Positions 1 to 7,967 of a stretch of 42,546 bases of DNA are shown one piece after another; position 1 is the first letter of the stretch; each line of letters starts with the position of its first letter. The DNA lies in IMG/VR virus record IMGVR_UViG_3300013126_002960, positions 1-42,546 of that record; one strand, 5' to 3'. A model generated the notes under the pieces. That model was not told the DNA's origin. It was given only the letters and a program-made list of their open reading frames with translations, and ran no database searches. The translations under genes were made by a program, and so were the position numbers. This DNA is from a virus.

Positions 1-669
1 AAGTTCGATTTCAAAACCATAATTTTCGGACATCTGTTCAAGAATATACCGAGTGACCCAAAGATCATCACCCGCTCTTTTCTTTCCCTGACTAAAGACC
101 TGATATTCCCATTGCCCCAACATCACCTCAGCGTTTGTTCCAGTGATTTCAATCCCTGCCAAGATACACATCTCCATGTGTTCATCAACAAAAGTTCGTC
201 CATTGACCTGACCATTTCCTACACCACAGTAGTATTTACCTTGTGGTTCAGGATATCCGTTGTTCGGAAATCCAAGTGGTCGTCCGTCTTTTACAAGGGT
301 ATATTCTTGTTCGAATCCAAACCAAATATCTTCTTGCTCCTCGCCAATCAACGATCGGGTGTTTGTAGGGTGTGGGGTTCCATCGGGGAGATAAACCTCA
401 CACAAGACGAAATAAGAGGGGATCACACCTCTATTCAAAGGGTTTAGATAAAGACGAACAGGTTTCAATACACAATCAGAGAAACTACCCTCCGCTTGAT
501 GTGTTGAAGATCCATCGAATGACCACTCAGGACAATCTTCCAAAGTGACAAACTCTACTTTTTTTCCTGCAGTTTGGTGAGACGGAGAGTCAATTACCTT
601 AACTTTACTTCTGAGGTTGGGTTCAGGTTCATAACCATCCAACCAAATGTATTCCAATTTTACTTTCAT
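1..669 (-). CDS. glnA: Glutamine synthetase, eukaryotic-type (GSII), C-terminus cut by window edge
   Basis: An open frame runs from an ATG at 669 to the window edge, so 223 N-terminal residues are visible; a whole GSII has about 340-370. It would condense glutamate, ammonia and ATP to glutamine in the cytoplasm. Seen: the beta-grasp motif WSFDGSSTHQAEG near residue 54, then WFGFEQEYTLVKDG with the metal-binding glutamates, GKYYCGVGNG, ITGTNAEVMLGQWEYQ and GDDLWVTRYILE. These match the GSII family rather than the long bacterial GSI. No frameshift is seen. A terminator separates it from the lytic transglycosylase upstream, and it has its own candidate promoter. On a phage it would be an auxiliary metabolic gene. 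Whether the missing part is intact cannot be judged. Confidence 0.93.
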   Translation of the reverse strand, partial: MKVKLEYIWLDGYEPEPNLRSKVKVIDSPSHQTAGKKVEFVTLEDCPEWSFDGSSTHQAEGSFSDCVLKPVRLYLNPLNRGVIPSYFVLCEVYLPDGTPHPTNTRSLIGEEQEDIWFGFEQEYTLVKDGRPLGFPNNGYPEPQGKYYCGVGNGQVNGRTFVDEHMEMCILAGIEITGTNAEVMLGQWEYQVFSQGKKRAGDDLWVTRYILEQMSENYGFEIEL

Positions 670-687
670 GTTGTTTAAAGATGACTA

Positions 688-716
688 ATTATATATTTTA
701 ATTTTATTTATGTCAA
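688..716 (-). promoter_or_regulatory. Candidate sigma70-type promoter for glutamine synthetase
   Basis: On the minus strand TTGACA (716-711) is followed by exactly 17 nt and then TATAAT (693-688), 18 nt before the glnA ATG. This is the textbook E. coli consensus, unlike the TTTG/TAnnTTTG promoters elsewhere in the window. In AT-rich DNA a chance match is possible. Confidence 0.4.
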
Positions 717-726
717 ATTTTATTTA

Positions 727-755
727 AGAAAAAACCCCTCGTTAAGTGAGGGGTT
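727..755 (-). terminator. Rho-independent terminator
   Basis: Minus strand: an 8-bp stem AACCCCTC/GAGGGGTT (755-748 with 740-733), 7-nt loop, then TTTTTTCTT. It ends the transcript that carries the lytic transglycosylase. Confidence 0.85.
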
Positions 756-761
756 AATTAT

Positions 762-1283
762 TTACCAGTTTGGTTCGAACCGATAAACATCGTGGGCATA
801 TTCATTCACCATCGGTCGTCCTGTATTGTAAGCTCCAAAAGCAACTTCCCAACTCCCGTATTTTTCTTTTAGAACTTTGAGGAGTTTCATGGAAGTTTCG
901 ACATTGTATTCAATATCGGTTTTTAGTTTTTCATTTGAAACTCTCTTCCCATTGATGTGAGTTGCGGTGGTTGGCATGATTTGCATTGGTCCGAGCGCAC
1001 CTGCAGAACTTGTGAGTCTGTGATTGTAATGCCAATGAAAAGGCCCCCTGTATCCAGTTTCTTTGTAAGCAATCCCATATGCATATTTTCTTGGTATATC
1101 GTATTTTTGAGAATATTTTTCTATATAATAATACATCTGAATACAGGGGGGTTCGGTATTTGGTAAAATTGATGCCGTTTCAACATTCATTTGAGTGTTG
1201 TCAGATTTGATCTTTTGATGGTCAAATATAGTTGCCGCAACTAAAAAAATAATTGAGACGGTTATGAATTTTACTTTTTCCAT
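762..1283 (-). CDS. Lytic transglycosylase (SLT domain) with N-terminal membrane/signal segment
   Basis: 173 aa. Residues 5-18 form a hydrophobic segment that is a signal or membrane anchor, so the enzyme probably acts on peptidoglycan in the periplasm. The SLT fold is visible from about residue 50: AYKETGY carries the likely catalytic glutamate, followed by SAGALGPMQIMP and AFGAYNTG, all typical of family 1 lytic transglycosylases (goose-lysozyme-like). These cleave the MurNAc-GlcNAc bond non-hydrolytically. In a phage it could serve lysis or DNA entry; the signal segment favours lysis or export over a virion role. It is the last gene before a terminator, 5 nt after a small membrane-protein gene. 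Confidence 0.85.
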   Translation of the reverse strand: MEKVKFITVSIIFLVAATIFDHQKIKSDNTQMNVETASILPNTEPPCIQMYYYIEKYSQKYDIPRKYAYGIAYKETGYRGPFHWHYNHRLTSSAGALGPMQIMPTTATHINGKRVSNEKLKTDIEYNVETSMKLLKVLKEKYGSWEVAFGAYNTGRPMVNEYAHDVYRFEPNW

Positions 1284-1288
1284 TTTTT

Positions 1289-1588
1289 TTACTTTGGTTG
1301 TGTGTTATAGATGCGTGAGGCATACATTTTGAAAATGGTTACCCCTACCGAGTCACTTAAGACCTGGTATTCACCTGAATCCTTATCTATAATAAATATA
1401 CGGTTATGATCGTCAATCGCTATTGACACATCTTTTGAAGAGGTGGGGTGGTCTTGTTCATCATCCGGAAAGTATTCTGAATACATTTTCCCAATGTAAA
1501 ACCCCGTCCCCAACACAATCAAAAGAAAGGCATAATTAATTACTTTTTTAGTTATTTCCCACAGCTTACTTAAGTTTTCCTTGTTCAT
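1289..1588 (-). CDS. Small single-span membrane protein
   Basis: 99 aa, function not recognised. A transmembrane helix spans about residues 18-35 (INYAFLLIVLGTGFYIG). It is followed by an acidic linker and a soluble C-terminal part that looks like a small beta domain (RIFIIDKDSGEYQVLSD). It lies 5 nt upstream of the transglycosylase in the same direction, so a lysis or envelope role is possible but is inference only. Confidence 0.7.
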   Translation of the reverse strand: MNKENLSKLWEITKKVINYAFLLIVLGTGFYIGKMYSEYFPDDEQDHPTSSKDVSIAIDDHNRIFIIDKDSGEYQVLSDSVGVTIFKMYASRIYNTQPK

Positions 1589-1593
1589 AATAG

Positions 1594-1803
1594 TTAGATT
1601 AAAGTTCCATCTTCAATTGAGTGCAATTTGTCTTTTGCATTTGAATACTCTTCAACAAGTTTATCCATCTCATCTAAGATTTGTGGATGTTCTCCGATTC
1701 CTGCAGGTCGATCAAGATATACTTGTAACGCCGCTGCCGCAAGTTCCATATCAGCTCTGTACTTCAGTCGTAAAGCTTCAATCAATCTTCGTTTTACTTC
1801 CAT
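1594..1803 (-). CDS. Conserved small phage protein (hypothetical)
   Basis: 69 aa, helical, charged. It has a central YLDRPAGIGEHPQILDEMDKL segment; I recall a similar IGEHP-type motif in small hypothetical proteins of T4-like phages. No enzymatic motif is seen. It is co-directional with its neighbours, with short gaps (5 nt and 25 nt). Confidence 0.7.
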   Translation of the reverse strand: MEVKRRLIEALRLKYRADMELAAAALQVYLDRPAGIGEHPQILDEMDKLVEEYSNAKDKLHSIEDGTLI

Positions 1804-1828
1804 TTTAGTTTTGTTTATGGTTTATTTT

Positions 1829-2260
1829 TTATTCAACATCAACGAGTTCAATTGAGAAATTGAGTTCTTTACCCGCAAGTGGATGATTAAAATCCAATAC
1901 ATAGGAATCATCTTGTTCTTCAATAATCAACGCTTGAATTGGTTGTCCAAGTTGATTTTGACCTTGAACCATCGATCCGATTTTACCGTCAAAGTCGGGT
2001 GGGAAATTGGTTTTAGGTACATTTTGGATTGCTTCTTCTCTGGATTCCCCATATGCTTCAGCGGCAGGAATTGTAATTTCTTTCACATCGCCCTTTTCCA
2101 TTCCGATGAGGGCTTTATCAAATCCTTGAATCATCTGACCACTTCCGACTTCAAAATCTAAAGTTTCATTTCTCCCATATGAACTATCAAACTCAAGTCC
2201 ATTTTCTGTCAAAGTTCCACGATAATGAACTTTTACCTTGTCTCCTGTTGTTACTGCCAT
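1829..2260 (-). CDS. FKBP-type peptidyl-prolyl isomerase (SlyD-like)
   Basis: 143 aa. The N-terminus has the FKBP strands (VKVHYRGTLTENG, FDSS) and GSGQMIQGFDKALIGMEKGD at about residues 39-58, the classic FKBP signature. Residues from about 70 to 125 resemble the insert-in-flap chaperone domain of SlyD. It should catalyse proline cis-trans isomerisation and assist folding. The His/Cys-rich metal-binding tail of E. coli SlyD is absent. With DnaJ, thioredoxin and glutaredoxin it is one of several folding or redox helpers in this window. Confidence 0.9.
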   Translation of the reverse strand: MAVTTGDKVKVHYRGTLTENGLEFDSSYGRNETLDFEVGSGQMIQGFDKALIGMEKGDVKEITIPAAEAYGESREEAIQNVPKTNFPPDFDGKIGSMVQGQNQLGQPIQALIIEEQDDSYVLDFNHPLAGKELNFSIELVDVE

Positions 2261-2271
2261 TTTTTTGTTTT

Positions 2272-2661
2272 TTAAAGGTTATTAATTATTTGTTTTAGAC
2301 CATTCGGCATAGGAGTTGGTAAATCGTCCGTTGGGAAATATCTACATTCTGTATGCTCAAATCCATCTCTTGCGTCTTGTAAAGATATGGGAATTCTTCC
2401 ATCAATATCAACTAAAAATACATCCATTTTATGTGAAGTTTCTTCATCAACTGAAGTTCCAACTAAAATCATTGGTTCATTGATGTATGCGTTTGTTTCT
2501 TCAAGAAACTCTCTGATGGCGGCACTTTGGCTTGATTCGTTCTTTTCTATTCCACCACCAGGTATAGACCAATGTCCTACGAGGGTTTTGCAGTCGTCAC
2601 TTCTTTTACAAAGTAGGACTTCATTTCCATTTCTTACGAGTATTCCGGCTGATCTTCTCAT
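2272..2661 (-). CDS. NUDIX hydrolase
   Basis: 129 aa. The Nudix box is clear at about residues 36-58: GGIEKNE, seven residues, then REFLEET, matching Gx5Ex7REUxEE. The usual glycine after EE-x is replaced by asparagine (EETNA). The family hydrolyses nucleoside diphosphates linked to another group. The substrate cannot be told; house-cleaning or (d)NTP control is likely. It starts 11 nt upstream of the FKBP gene and is probably co-transcribed with it. Confidence 0.88.
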   Translation of the reverse strand: MRRSAGILVRNGNEVLLCKRSDDCKTLVGHWSIPGGGIEKNESSQSAAIREFLEETNAYINEPMILVGTSVDEETSHKMDVFLVDIDGRIPISLQDARDGFEHTECRYFPTDDLPTPMPNGLKQIINNL

Positions 2662-2757
2662 TGTTTAGATGATTGATGTAGAGATAAGTTTAACATCAAA
2701 AACCGATTAAATCAAGACTTATACATTTTTGAACACAAAAGACATATATTTATCTAT

Positions 2758-3111
2758 ATGATTACAAAAGTAAAATTGAAGGATAATGTCTTATCGGCTA
2801 AGGTTTGTGCGACTCAACCACAAATAGAAGAAGGCATGATGAACAAAACTTTTGAAGATTTTGATTCAATGGTTTTTCTTATGAACAGTTTGTCACATTC
2901 ATTTTGGATGAAGGATTGTGTGATTCCTTTGGATATTATTTTCATCAATAAAAACAAGGTGAATAAAATACATTACGACTGTCCTCCTTGTTATTTAGAA
3001 GATTGTGAAAAATATGTTGGAATAGGAAATATTGTTTTAGAAGTACCTGGTGGATACTGCGAAGACCATCAAATCAAAGAAGGTGATCCCTTCGAAATAC
3101 TTCAGGATTGA
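2758..3111 (+). CDS. DUF192 family protein
   Basis: 117 aa on the plus strand. It matches the DUF192 pattern: GMMNKTFEDFDSMVFLM, then FWMKDCVIPLDIIFI, and a C-terminal VLEVPGGYCEDH...EGD. DUF192 proteins are small beta-rich proteins of unknown function, usually exported in bacteria; this one has no signal peptide, as in other phage copies. Cysteines in DCPPCYLEDC are a lineage feature. It is divergent from the NUDIX gene and converges on the DHH gene with a 10-nt overlap. A TATTTAT box ends directly at the start codon. Confidence 0.8.
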   Translation: MITKVKLKDNVLSAKVCATQPQIEEGMMNKTFEDFDSMVFLMNSLSHSFWMKDCVIPLDIIFINKNKVNKIHYDCPPCYLEDCEKYVGIGNIVLEVPGGYCEDHQIKEGDPFEILQD

Positions 3112-4517
3112 TCTTCTGAAGGTTGTTCCGAATTTTGAACTCTTTCCTTAAGTTTGTTAAAGAATTGCTCTTGGAAGAATTTAACTCCTTGAACAAATTT
3201 TGCTTCAGTGCCCGGCTCTCTGCTATAGGATTCCTGTGGTGGTCTTTTAGATCTTCTAAGATAATTCAAACCCGAAAGATTTGTAATACATCTGTGACCT
3301 CCGGAGTTTTCGACAACCAAGTCATAGAAAGGTATGGCGAATGAATCCAATATCATGAGTTCTTCCTCATTCAGTTCTTTAAATTTCTTATCCATAATTT
3401 CATCAAGACGAGAAATATATTCCTCATTTCCAGTTTGAACTTTATCCATATAGAACGCCTTCAAGTCCGAAGATGTAAAACCAACACTCGATGGTCCTGC
3501 TGAAGTTTCTGAAATCCATTTGAGTGTGGAAAGAGGAACCATCTCCTTTTTCATCCAATCCATATTCTCCGCCAAAATCTCGTCTTTTATTTCACCAAGG
3601 TCGATCCCTTTCAACGCTCGATCCTCTTTGAATGGGTTACAACTTGCTTGAACCAATCCCATCGGCCAAGCAATAATCAAAAAGTTCGCATCAGGATAAT
3701 TTTCAAAGGGTGTGTATCTATCATAAGAACCTGGTTTGAACAATGATCCACCTCCATATTGTTTGATGATTCCATCTTCAAATACAACATTTGGCGAGTC
3801 CTTTTGTTGTTGAATATATGTTTCTTGGTTTCTCATCATCTCTTCGGGAGTTGCATAATTTTTGTTTTTTGCAATCTTTTTGATATTTTGGTAAATATTC
3901 AAAAGTGATGGTGAAGATTTCATAACCAATTCTTCCATAAATCCATGTTTGTTTTTGTAAGCCAACATAAGTTTGTTGGTTAGAAGTCCTAAAGCCATTT
4001 TGTTTTTCTCAAGTGTTCCTTCTTTATCCAACTTTAAAATATAATTCATAACATCTTTTGGTTGAATTCCATAGGGTTTGAAGTTTGCCGAATCAACGGT
4101 GGAGATCAATTTTATATCTTCCGATGTAAAAATATCTTTTGGAGATACGACCTGAGATATTGTTTCAACATTTGATCGTGCAGATCTAAAGGACTTTGAT
4201 TTGGTGTCTTCGGCACCTGCTTGTCTGTCGTGGTGGTCAGTATGTATGGTGAACATGGGTTTCCCATGTGCAAAATCAACAAGGACTGGCATCGTATCAC
4301 CTTGAGCGTCCAATTTCTTAACAGCAAATTCTCTATCACCGTATTGAATAATTTCGGTATCAACAACCTCAATACCGTTCGATTTGAGATAATCTCTCAT
4401 GGCTATTGCTGTTGTGACACCATCTAAATCTTGGTGGAAATAGATTTTAGCCTTTGGATATCTTTTTGCCAACGCTCTAATATCTCTCAAACCCCCCTCG
4501 TTGATTAACTTTTTCAT
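3102..4517 (-). CDS. DHH-family phosphoesterase
   Basis: 471 aa. The motif HQDLDGVTTA near residue 27 (DxD metal motif) and HTDHHDRQ near residue 93 (the DHH motif) place it in the DHH superfamily with RecJ, nanoRNases and cyclic-dinucleotide phosphodiesterases. A C-terminal SGGHRCITN segment resembles the DHHA1-type GGH motif. The substrate is unknown. I chose the ATG at 4517 because it overlaps the lysozyme stop (ATGA); a GTG at 4523 is less likely. The N-terminus MKKLINE|G looks like a capsid-targeting peptide. It is the last gene of a late operon. Confidence 0.85.
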   Translation of the reverse strand: MKKLINEGGLRDIRALAKRYPKAKIYFHQDLDGVTTAIAMRDYLKSNGIEVVDTEIIQYGDREFAVKKLDAQGDTMPVLVDFAHGKPMFTIHTDHHDRQAGAEDTKSKSFRSARSNVETISQVVSPKDIFTSEDIKLISTVDSANFKPYGIQPKDVMNYILKLDKEGTLEKNKMALGLLTNKLMLAYKNKHGFMEELVMKSSPSLLNIYQNIKKIAKNKNYATPEEMMRNQETYIQQQKDSPNVVFEDGIIKQYGGGSLFKPGSYDRYTPFENYPDANFLIIAWPMGLVQASCNPFKEDRALKGIDLGEIKDEILAENMDWMKKEMVPLSTLKWISETSAGPSSVGFTSSDLKAFYMDKVQTGNEEYISRLDEIMDKKFKELNEEELMILDSFAIPFYDLVVENSGGHRCITNLSGLNYLRRSKRPPQESYSREPGTEAKFVQGVKFFQEQFFNKLKERVQNSEQPSEDQS

Positions 4518-5176
4518 TTGCACAATCCTGATTTACAGAAAAATTTATTTATATTGTCGTTTCTTCTATCATCACTCCCCCAATTTCCATTCTTTATTGC
4601 ATTTTTTGCACCTTTGTAATCTTCTTTTTCTAACAAGTTGGCAACTTCAGAATTTCTGAATCCACCACATCCTTTCACATAAATCATATCCATGAGAGAC
4701 AATACAATATTTTTATCTAAATCTTTAATATTATTGTCTTTTTTCCATCTCCCTACACACTCTTTACATTCTACATTCAAATGGTTTTTCAATAAATTAG
4801 TTGCCTCCCTTTCGGAAATGGTATTACCAATCTTGGCATATTTTGGATCAGTTGTACCATATCCAATCGTTAAGGTTCCTCTTTTTTTCTTATCTACCGA
4901 TGCGTTAACTGTTGGGAAAGTTCCGTCGTAATAAGTATATGGTACAAATGATTCGTGTTGCTTAATATGTTGAACCAAAGAATCGGGAAGTGGCGAGCTG
5001 TAGGATGATGATGAGGATGTGGATGGTGTAGTTGTTTTTTTTTGCACTTCCTCCGAATCATCCATTCCCAAAAAATCACCAATCTTATCGAAATAATAGG
5101 TTAGCCATCCTTGTTCTTGGATTCCATGAACCTTTTTGATTCTTTCCTTCTCCGATTCGGTTATATGAATTTTCAT
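4514..5176 (-). CDS. GH24 (T4-type) lysozyme with N-terminal extension
   Basis: 220 aa. The muramidase domain covers about residues 65-215. E75 (KQHESF), D84 (YYDG) and T103 (LTIGYGTT) match the T4 lysozyme triad; E to D spacing is the same as T4 (nine residues), with an insertion before the threonine. Residues 1-22 contain EKERIKKVHGIQE|QG, a possible head-targeting or virion-sorting peptide, followed by a Ser/Thr linker at about 47-61. There is no signal peptide, so access to the wall needs holin or virion delivery. It overlaps both neighbours by 4 nt (ATGA), in an operon with a peptidoglycan-binding protein. Confidence 0.9.
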   Translation of the reverse strand: MKIHITESEKERIKKVHGIQEQGWLTYYFDKIGDFLGMDDSEEVQKKTTTPSTSSSSSYSSPLPDSLVQHIKQHESFVPYTYYDGTFPTVNASVDKKKRGTLTIGYGTTDPKYAKIGNTISEREATNLLKNHLNVECKECVGRWKKDNNIKDLDKNIVLSLMDMIYVKGCGGFRNSEVANLLEKEDYKGAKNAIKNGNWGSDDRRNDNINKFFCKSGLCK

Positions 5177-5532
5177 CCGATTCCAATGAACTTCATTATT
5201 TTATCGATAATAGTTCCGTGTTCCCTCGCACATTCTTCCATGACCAATATATCAGATTTTGTCATTGCTTTTTTTGTATCAGGTCCCCAAACCCCGTCGG
5301 CAGGATATACTTTTCTCATAGATTGATATTTGGAAATTGCGTTTTCTGTTGCCTTTCCATGCATTCCATCGACCTCAAGACCAGCCTTAACAACTTTATT
5401 TAAAAAACATTGAATTGCTTTTTTTTCTTCAAAGTCGGGAGCTTGTTCTTTAAGGTAATGTCTTTTGGTTGCTTCCAAATGTAATTTCAAAATTCTTTCC
5501 TGTTCTTCAGGATCTGATGTGATTCTCGCCAT
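5173..5532 (-). CDS. Peptidoglycan-binding domain protein
   Basis: 119 aa from the ATG at 5532. Residues about 39-100 show the PG_binding_1 pattern: IQCFLNKVVKAGLEVDGMHG, ATENAISKYQ, then DGVWGPDTKKAM. The N-terminus (EEQERILKLH, then YLKE|QA) parallels that of the lysozyme next door. It probably binds peptidoglycan, perhaps as a virion-associated partner of the lysozyme, whose start codon overlaps its stop. A late-promoter-like motif lies 10 nt upstream of the start. Confidence 0.75.
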   Translation of the reverse strand: MARITSDPEEQERILKLHLEATKRHYLKEQAPDFEEKKAIQCFLNKVVKAGLEVDGMHGKATENAISKYQSMRKVYPADGVWGPDTKKAMTKSDILVMEECAREHGTIIDKIMKFIGIG

Positions 5533-5542
5533 AAGATTATAT

Positions 5543-5556
5543 TTTATTGATAAATA
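5543..5556 (-). promoter_or_regulatory. Late-promoter-like motif TATTTATCAATAAA
   Basis: A sense-strand motif 10 nt before the ATG of the peptidoglycan-binding gene. The same 14-mer pattern precedes at least eight other genes or operons here. Confidence 0.55.
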
Positions 5557-5565
5557 CAATCAAAA

Positions 5566-5592
5566 TGAAAAAACCCCTCGTTAAGAGGGGTT
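5566..5592 (-). terminator. Rho-independent terminator of the pckA operon
   Basis: Minus strand: an 8-bp stem AACCCCTC/GAGGGGTT around a 5-nt loop, followed by TTTTTTC. It overlaps the stop codon of pckA. It is nearly the same hairpin as the one at 733-755. Confidence 0.85.
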
Positions 5593-7072
5593 AATTTTGT
5601 TCTTCAAAAAGTTCGAATAGTTTATCCACTCGTTCTTGTTCCACATCAGGTCTTAGGGTATGAAGGTCAAGGTCTTCAATTCGGTTGGGAATTTTGAGTC
5701 CGTTAAAGTCAAATACTTGTTGTGAATACCTACCGTTGATAACTCCGTTGATGACCTTTCTTGTTATATCAATCGGATATCTTTTTAGGTTTTCGTCGAA
5801 TCCTGTATTGACCAACCACACATTACATCCCGACTCTTGAACCTTTTTCTTAAAGAGATCGACATAATCATCCACCTTTCGTGGAAGGAAGGGAGATCCA
5901 AAACAGGTGGAGAAAACAACGGTTGGTTCGGTAATTCCAACTTCCGTTCCCGCCACTTTTGAGGTATATCCCATCTTAAAAAACCGAGCCGCATCTTCAA
6001 GATCGAGTTTCGAGATGGGAGGTAAGACACCAAAAGCATCGAAAGATAAAAAGAATATGTTTTCAACCTTTTTTCCTTGACCGATTTTATCAACCATATA
6101 CTCTTCGGGTATTTGATCTAATGGATAAGACGCTCGGATGTTTTCTGTGATAGAAGCATCAGAGAAGTCAGGTGTTCCCTCTTCATCAACAACGATGTTT
6201 TCCATCAGGGTGGTATTGATATGTGTAAATCTTGATTCAGAATGAAGGGCTTCCCAAATGATGGGTTCGTTTTCTTGTTTGAGGTTGATTAATTTTGCAT
6301 AACATCCCCCTTCAAAATTAAATACCTCATCATCAAACCAACCATGTTCATCGTCTCCGATAAAGAATTTATCAGGGTCAGAAGAAAGGGTTGTCTTACC
6401 AGTTCCTGAAAGTCCAAAGAAAAGATTCACACCTTTTCCTTTTTTTGTGTTCGCATTTGCCGAACAATGCATCGGAAGAACACCTTCATCAATTAAGATT
6501 GTATTAAGGACTGTAAAGATACTTTTTTTGATTTCACCTGTATAACTGGTTCCTCCAATCAAAATGGTTTTATCTTCAAAATCGATAATTACAAAATTGG
6601 AGTTTTTGACTTCTTCATAGAAGGGTGCCACAAAGTCGGGAGCATGAAGGATTTTCCAACTTGTGAAATAATCTTTCTGTTGTCTAAAATATTGAACCGA
6701 GTTATTGGTCATGTTGTTGAAAAACAGATTTGCCCAAGCGTAGGTCGTGTTCAGTTCAAACAAAGAAAGGTATTTCTCGTTATGACAAAGAGCTCTTGAA
6801 GTTTTATAAGTGGTTGGTGCGTTCTTGAGATAATCTTCCATCATAGATTTCAAGTATTTAAAAGTTTTCCTCGAAATTACTTGGTTGATTTCCCTTGTGG
6901 TATCCACAACTCGATTTACATATTCACCTTCACAGAAATATCGATCTTTGGGAGATCGTCCTGTAAATTTGCCGGTTGGGAAATATAAGATCCCATCTTT
7001 GGTTTGTTTCACACCTTCGGAGAGAGCATATTGATAAAGGTCTTCCGAAAAACAATTATATCGTTTAATCAT
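5591..7072 (-). CDS. pckA: Phosphoenolpyruvate carboxykinase (ATP)
   Basis: 493 aa, close to full length (cellular enzymes have about 530). It converts oxaloacetate plus ATP to PEP, CO2 and ADP. Seen: TGKFTGRSPKDR near residue 32, the kinase-1a P-loop GLSGTGKTTLSSDP near residue 219, and the metal-binding GDDEHGW. The frame is unbroken and key residues are present, so the enzyme looks functional. Its ATG overlaps the stop of the DNA methyltransferase (ATGA), making a two-gene operon with a host-type promoter at 7968-7999 and a terminator at its end. PEPCK is unusual in phages and may redirect host carbon flow during infection. Confidence 0.95.
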   Translation of the reverse strand: MIKRYNCFSEDLYQYALSEGVKQTKDGILYFPTGKFTGRSPKDRYFCEGEYVNRVVDTTREINQVISRKTFKYLKSMMEDYLKNAPTTYKTSRALCHNEKYLSLFELNTTYAWANLFFNNMTNNSVQYFRQQKDYFTSWKILHAPDFVAPFYEEVKNSNFVIIDFEDKTILIGGTSYTGEIKKSIFTVLNTILIDEGVLPMHCSANANTKKGKGVNLFFGLSGTGKTTLSSDPDKFFIGDDEHGWFDDEVFNFEGGCYAKLINLKQENEPIIWEALHSESRFTHINTTLMENIVVDEEGTPDFSDASITENIRASYPLDQIPEEYMVDKIGQGKKVENIFFLSFDAFGVLPPISKLDLEDAARFFKMGYTSKVAGTEVGITEPTVVFSTCFGSPFLPRKVDDYVDLFKKKVQESGCNVWLVNTGFDENLKRYPIDITRKVINGVINGRYSQQVFDFNGLKIPNRIEDLDLHTLRPDVEQERVDKLFELFEEQN

Positions 7073-7962
7073 ATGTCTAAAAATCTTCCTGATTTAATTT
7101 CTTCACAAAAGAGATTCAGGCTTGAATCCCTTTCGATTTGGTATTCTTTGATTCTTTTTCTTGCAACTTCACAATAGTTTTCACTGATGTCACATCCAAT
7201 CCATTTTCTTCCAAGTTTTTCAGCAGCCAAACATGTAGTTCCCGACCCATTGAAGGGATCAAAGATGATGTCTTCCTTATAGGAAAGAATCTTGATCGCC
7301 TTCCAAGGAATGTCCAAAGAGAAAGTGGCCTTGGTTAGAGATCGGGTGTCAGCAAAATAGTTCCACTGACCATAGACAAGTTCGATGAAGTCCCTCTTGT
7401 CTTTTTCGTCATAGACCTTTTTCTCTCTTTGAGTTCCCGTCTTGGGATCTTCCACCATCTGATTTTGAAAGTCCCATTGTGGTGTTCCCTTGACAACCTT
7501 CTTGTGTTTGGATTTATATGCAAGAATAACACATTCTTTGGGGTTATAGATATAAGGTGAAGAAGGGCTCATCCACGATCCCCATGCGGTTGTCTTCGAA
7601 CGGTGGGGTGAAGATTCTTCCAAATCTACAACACCGAAGAAACCAAATCCGATTTCTTTCATGATTTGCCACATCTCAGAAACGAAGAAGATCCTTCCAC
7701 CTTTACTCTGTCGGTTGATTTCGTAAGGAATGTTAAGAGCAATTCTTCCGTCCTCTTTCAAAACACGAAAAGCTTCAACCAACCATTCCCTTGAAAAGTC
7801 TTTGTATTCTTCAAATTGTTTGTCGTCGTCCCAACTATCATAGTCAATCCCTACACCATATGGACAACTTGTAACGATTAAGTCAATTGAATTTTTATCC
7901 ATCTTATCTCTCATAAATTCAATCGAATCAGAGCAGATTATTTTATTAAGAAGTTCAGTCAT
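7069..7962 (-). CDS. DNA methyltransferase (beta class, N4-C or N6-A)
   Basis: 297 aa. Motif IV (VTSCPYGVGIDYDSW, near residue 30) precedes the SAM-binding motif I (DPFNGSGTTCLAAEKLGRKWIGCDIS, near residue 238), which is the beta-class order. SCPY in place of SPPY/DPPY leaves N4-cytosine or N6-adenine open. No restriction gene is adjacent, so it may be an orphan that protects phage DNA or marks it. It is first in an operon with pckA. Confidence 0.88.
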   Translation of the reverse strand: MTELLNKIICSDSIEFMRDKMDKNSIDLIVTSCPYGVGIDYDSWDDDKQFEEYKDFSREWLVEAFRVLKEDGRIALNIPYEINRQSKGGRIFFVSEMWQIMKEIGFGFFGVVDLEESSPHRSKTTAWGSWMSPSSPYIYNPKECVILAYKSKHKKVVKGTPQWDFQNQMVEDPKTGTQREKKVYDEKDKRDFIELVYGQWNYFADTRSLTKATFSLDIPWKAIKILSYKEDIIFDPFNGSGTTCLAAEKLGRKWIGCDISENYCEVARKRIKEYQIERDSSLNLFCEEIKSGRFLDI

Positions 7963-7967
7963 GTTTT

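Noticed and set aside
112-447. Plus-strand ORF of 111 aa
   Set aside because: It lies antisense to the glutamine synthetase frame, whose conserved motifs prove the minus strand is coding.
2747-2760. TATTTAT box as promoter of the DUF192 gene
   Set aside because: The motif runs into the start codon itself, so a start site downstream of it would fall within the gene; kept only as a note.
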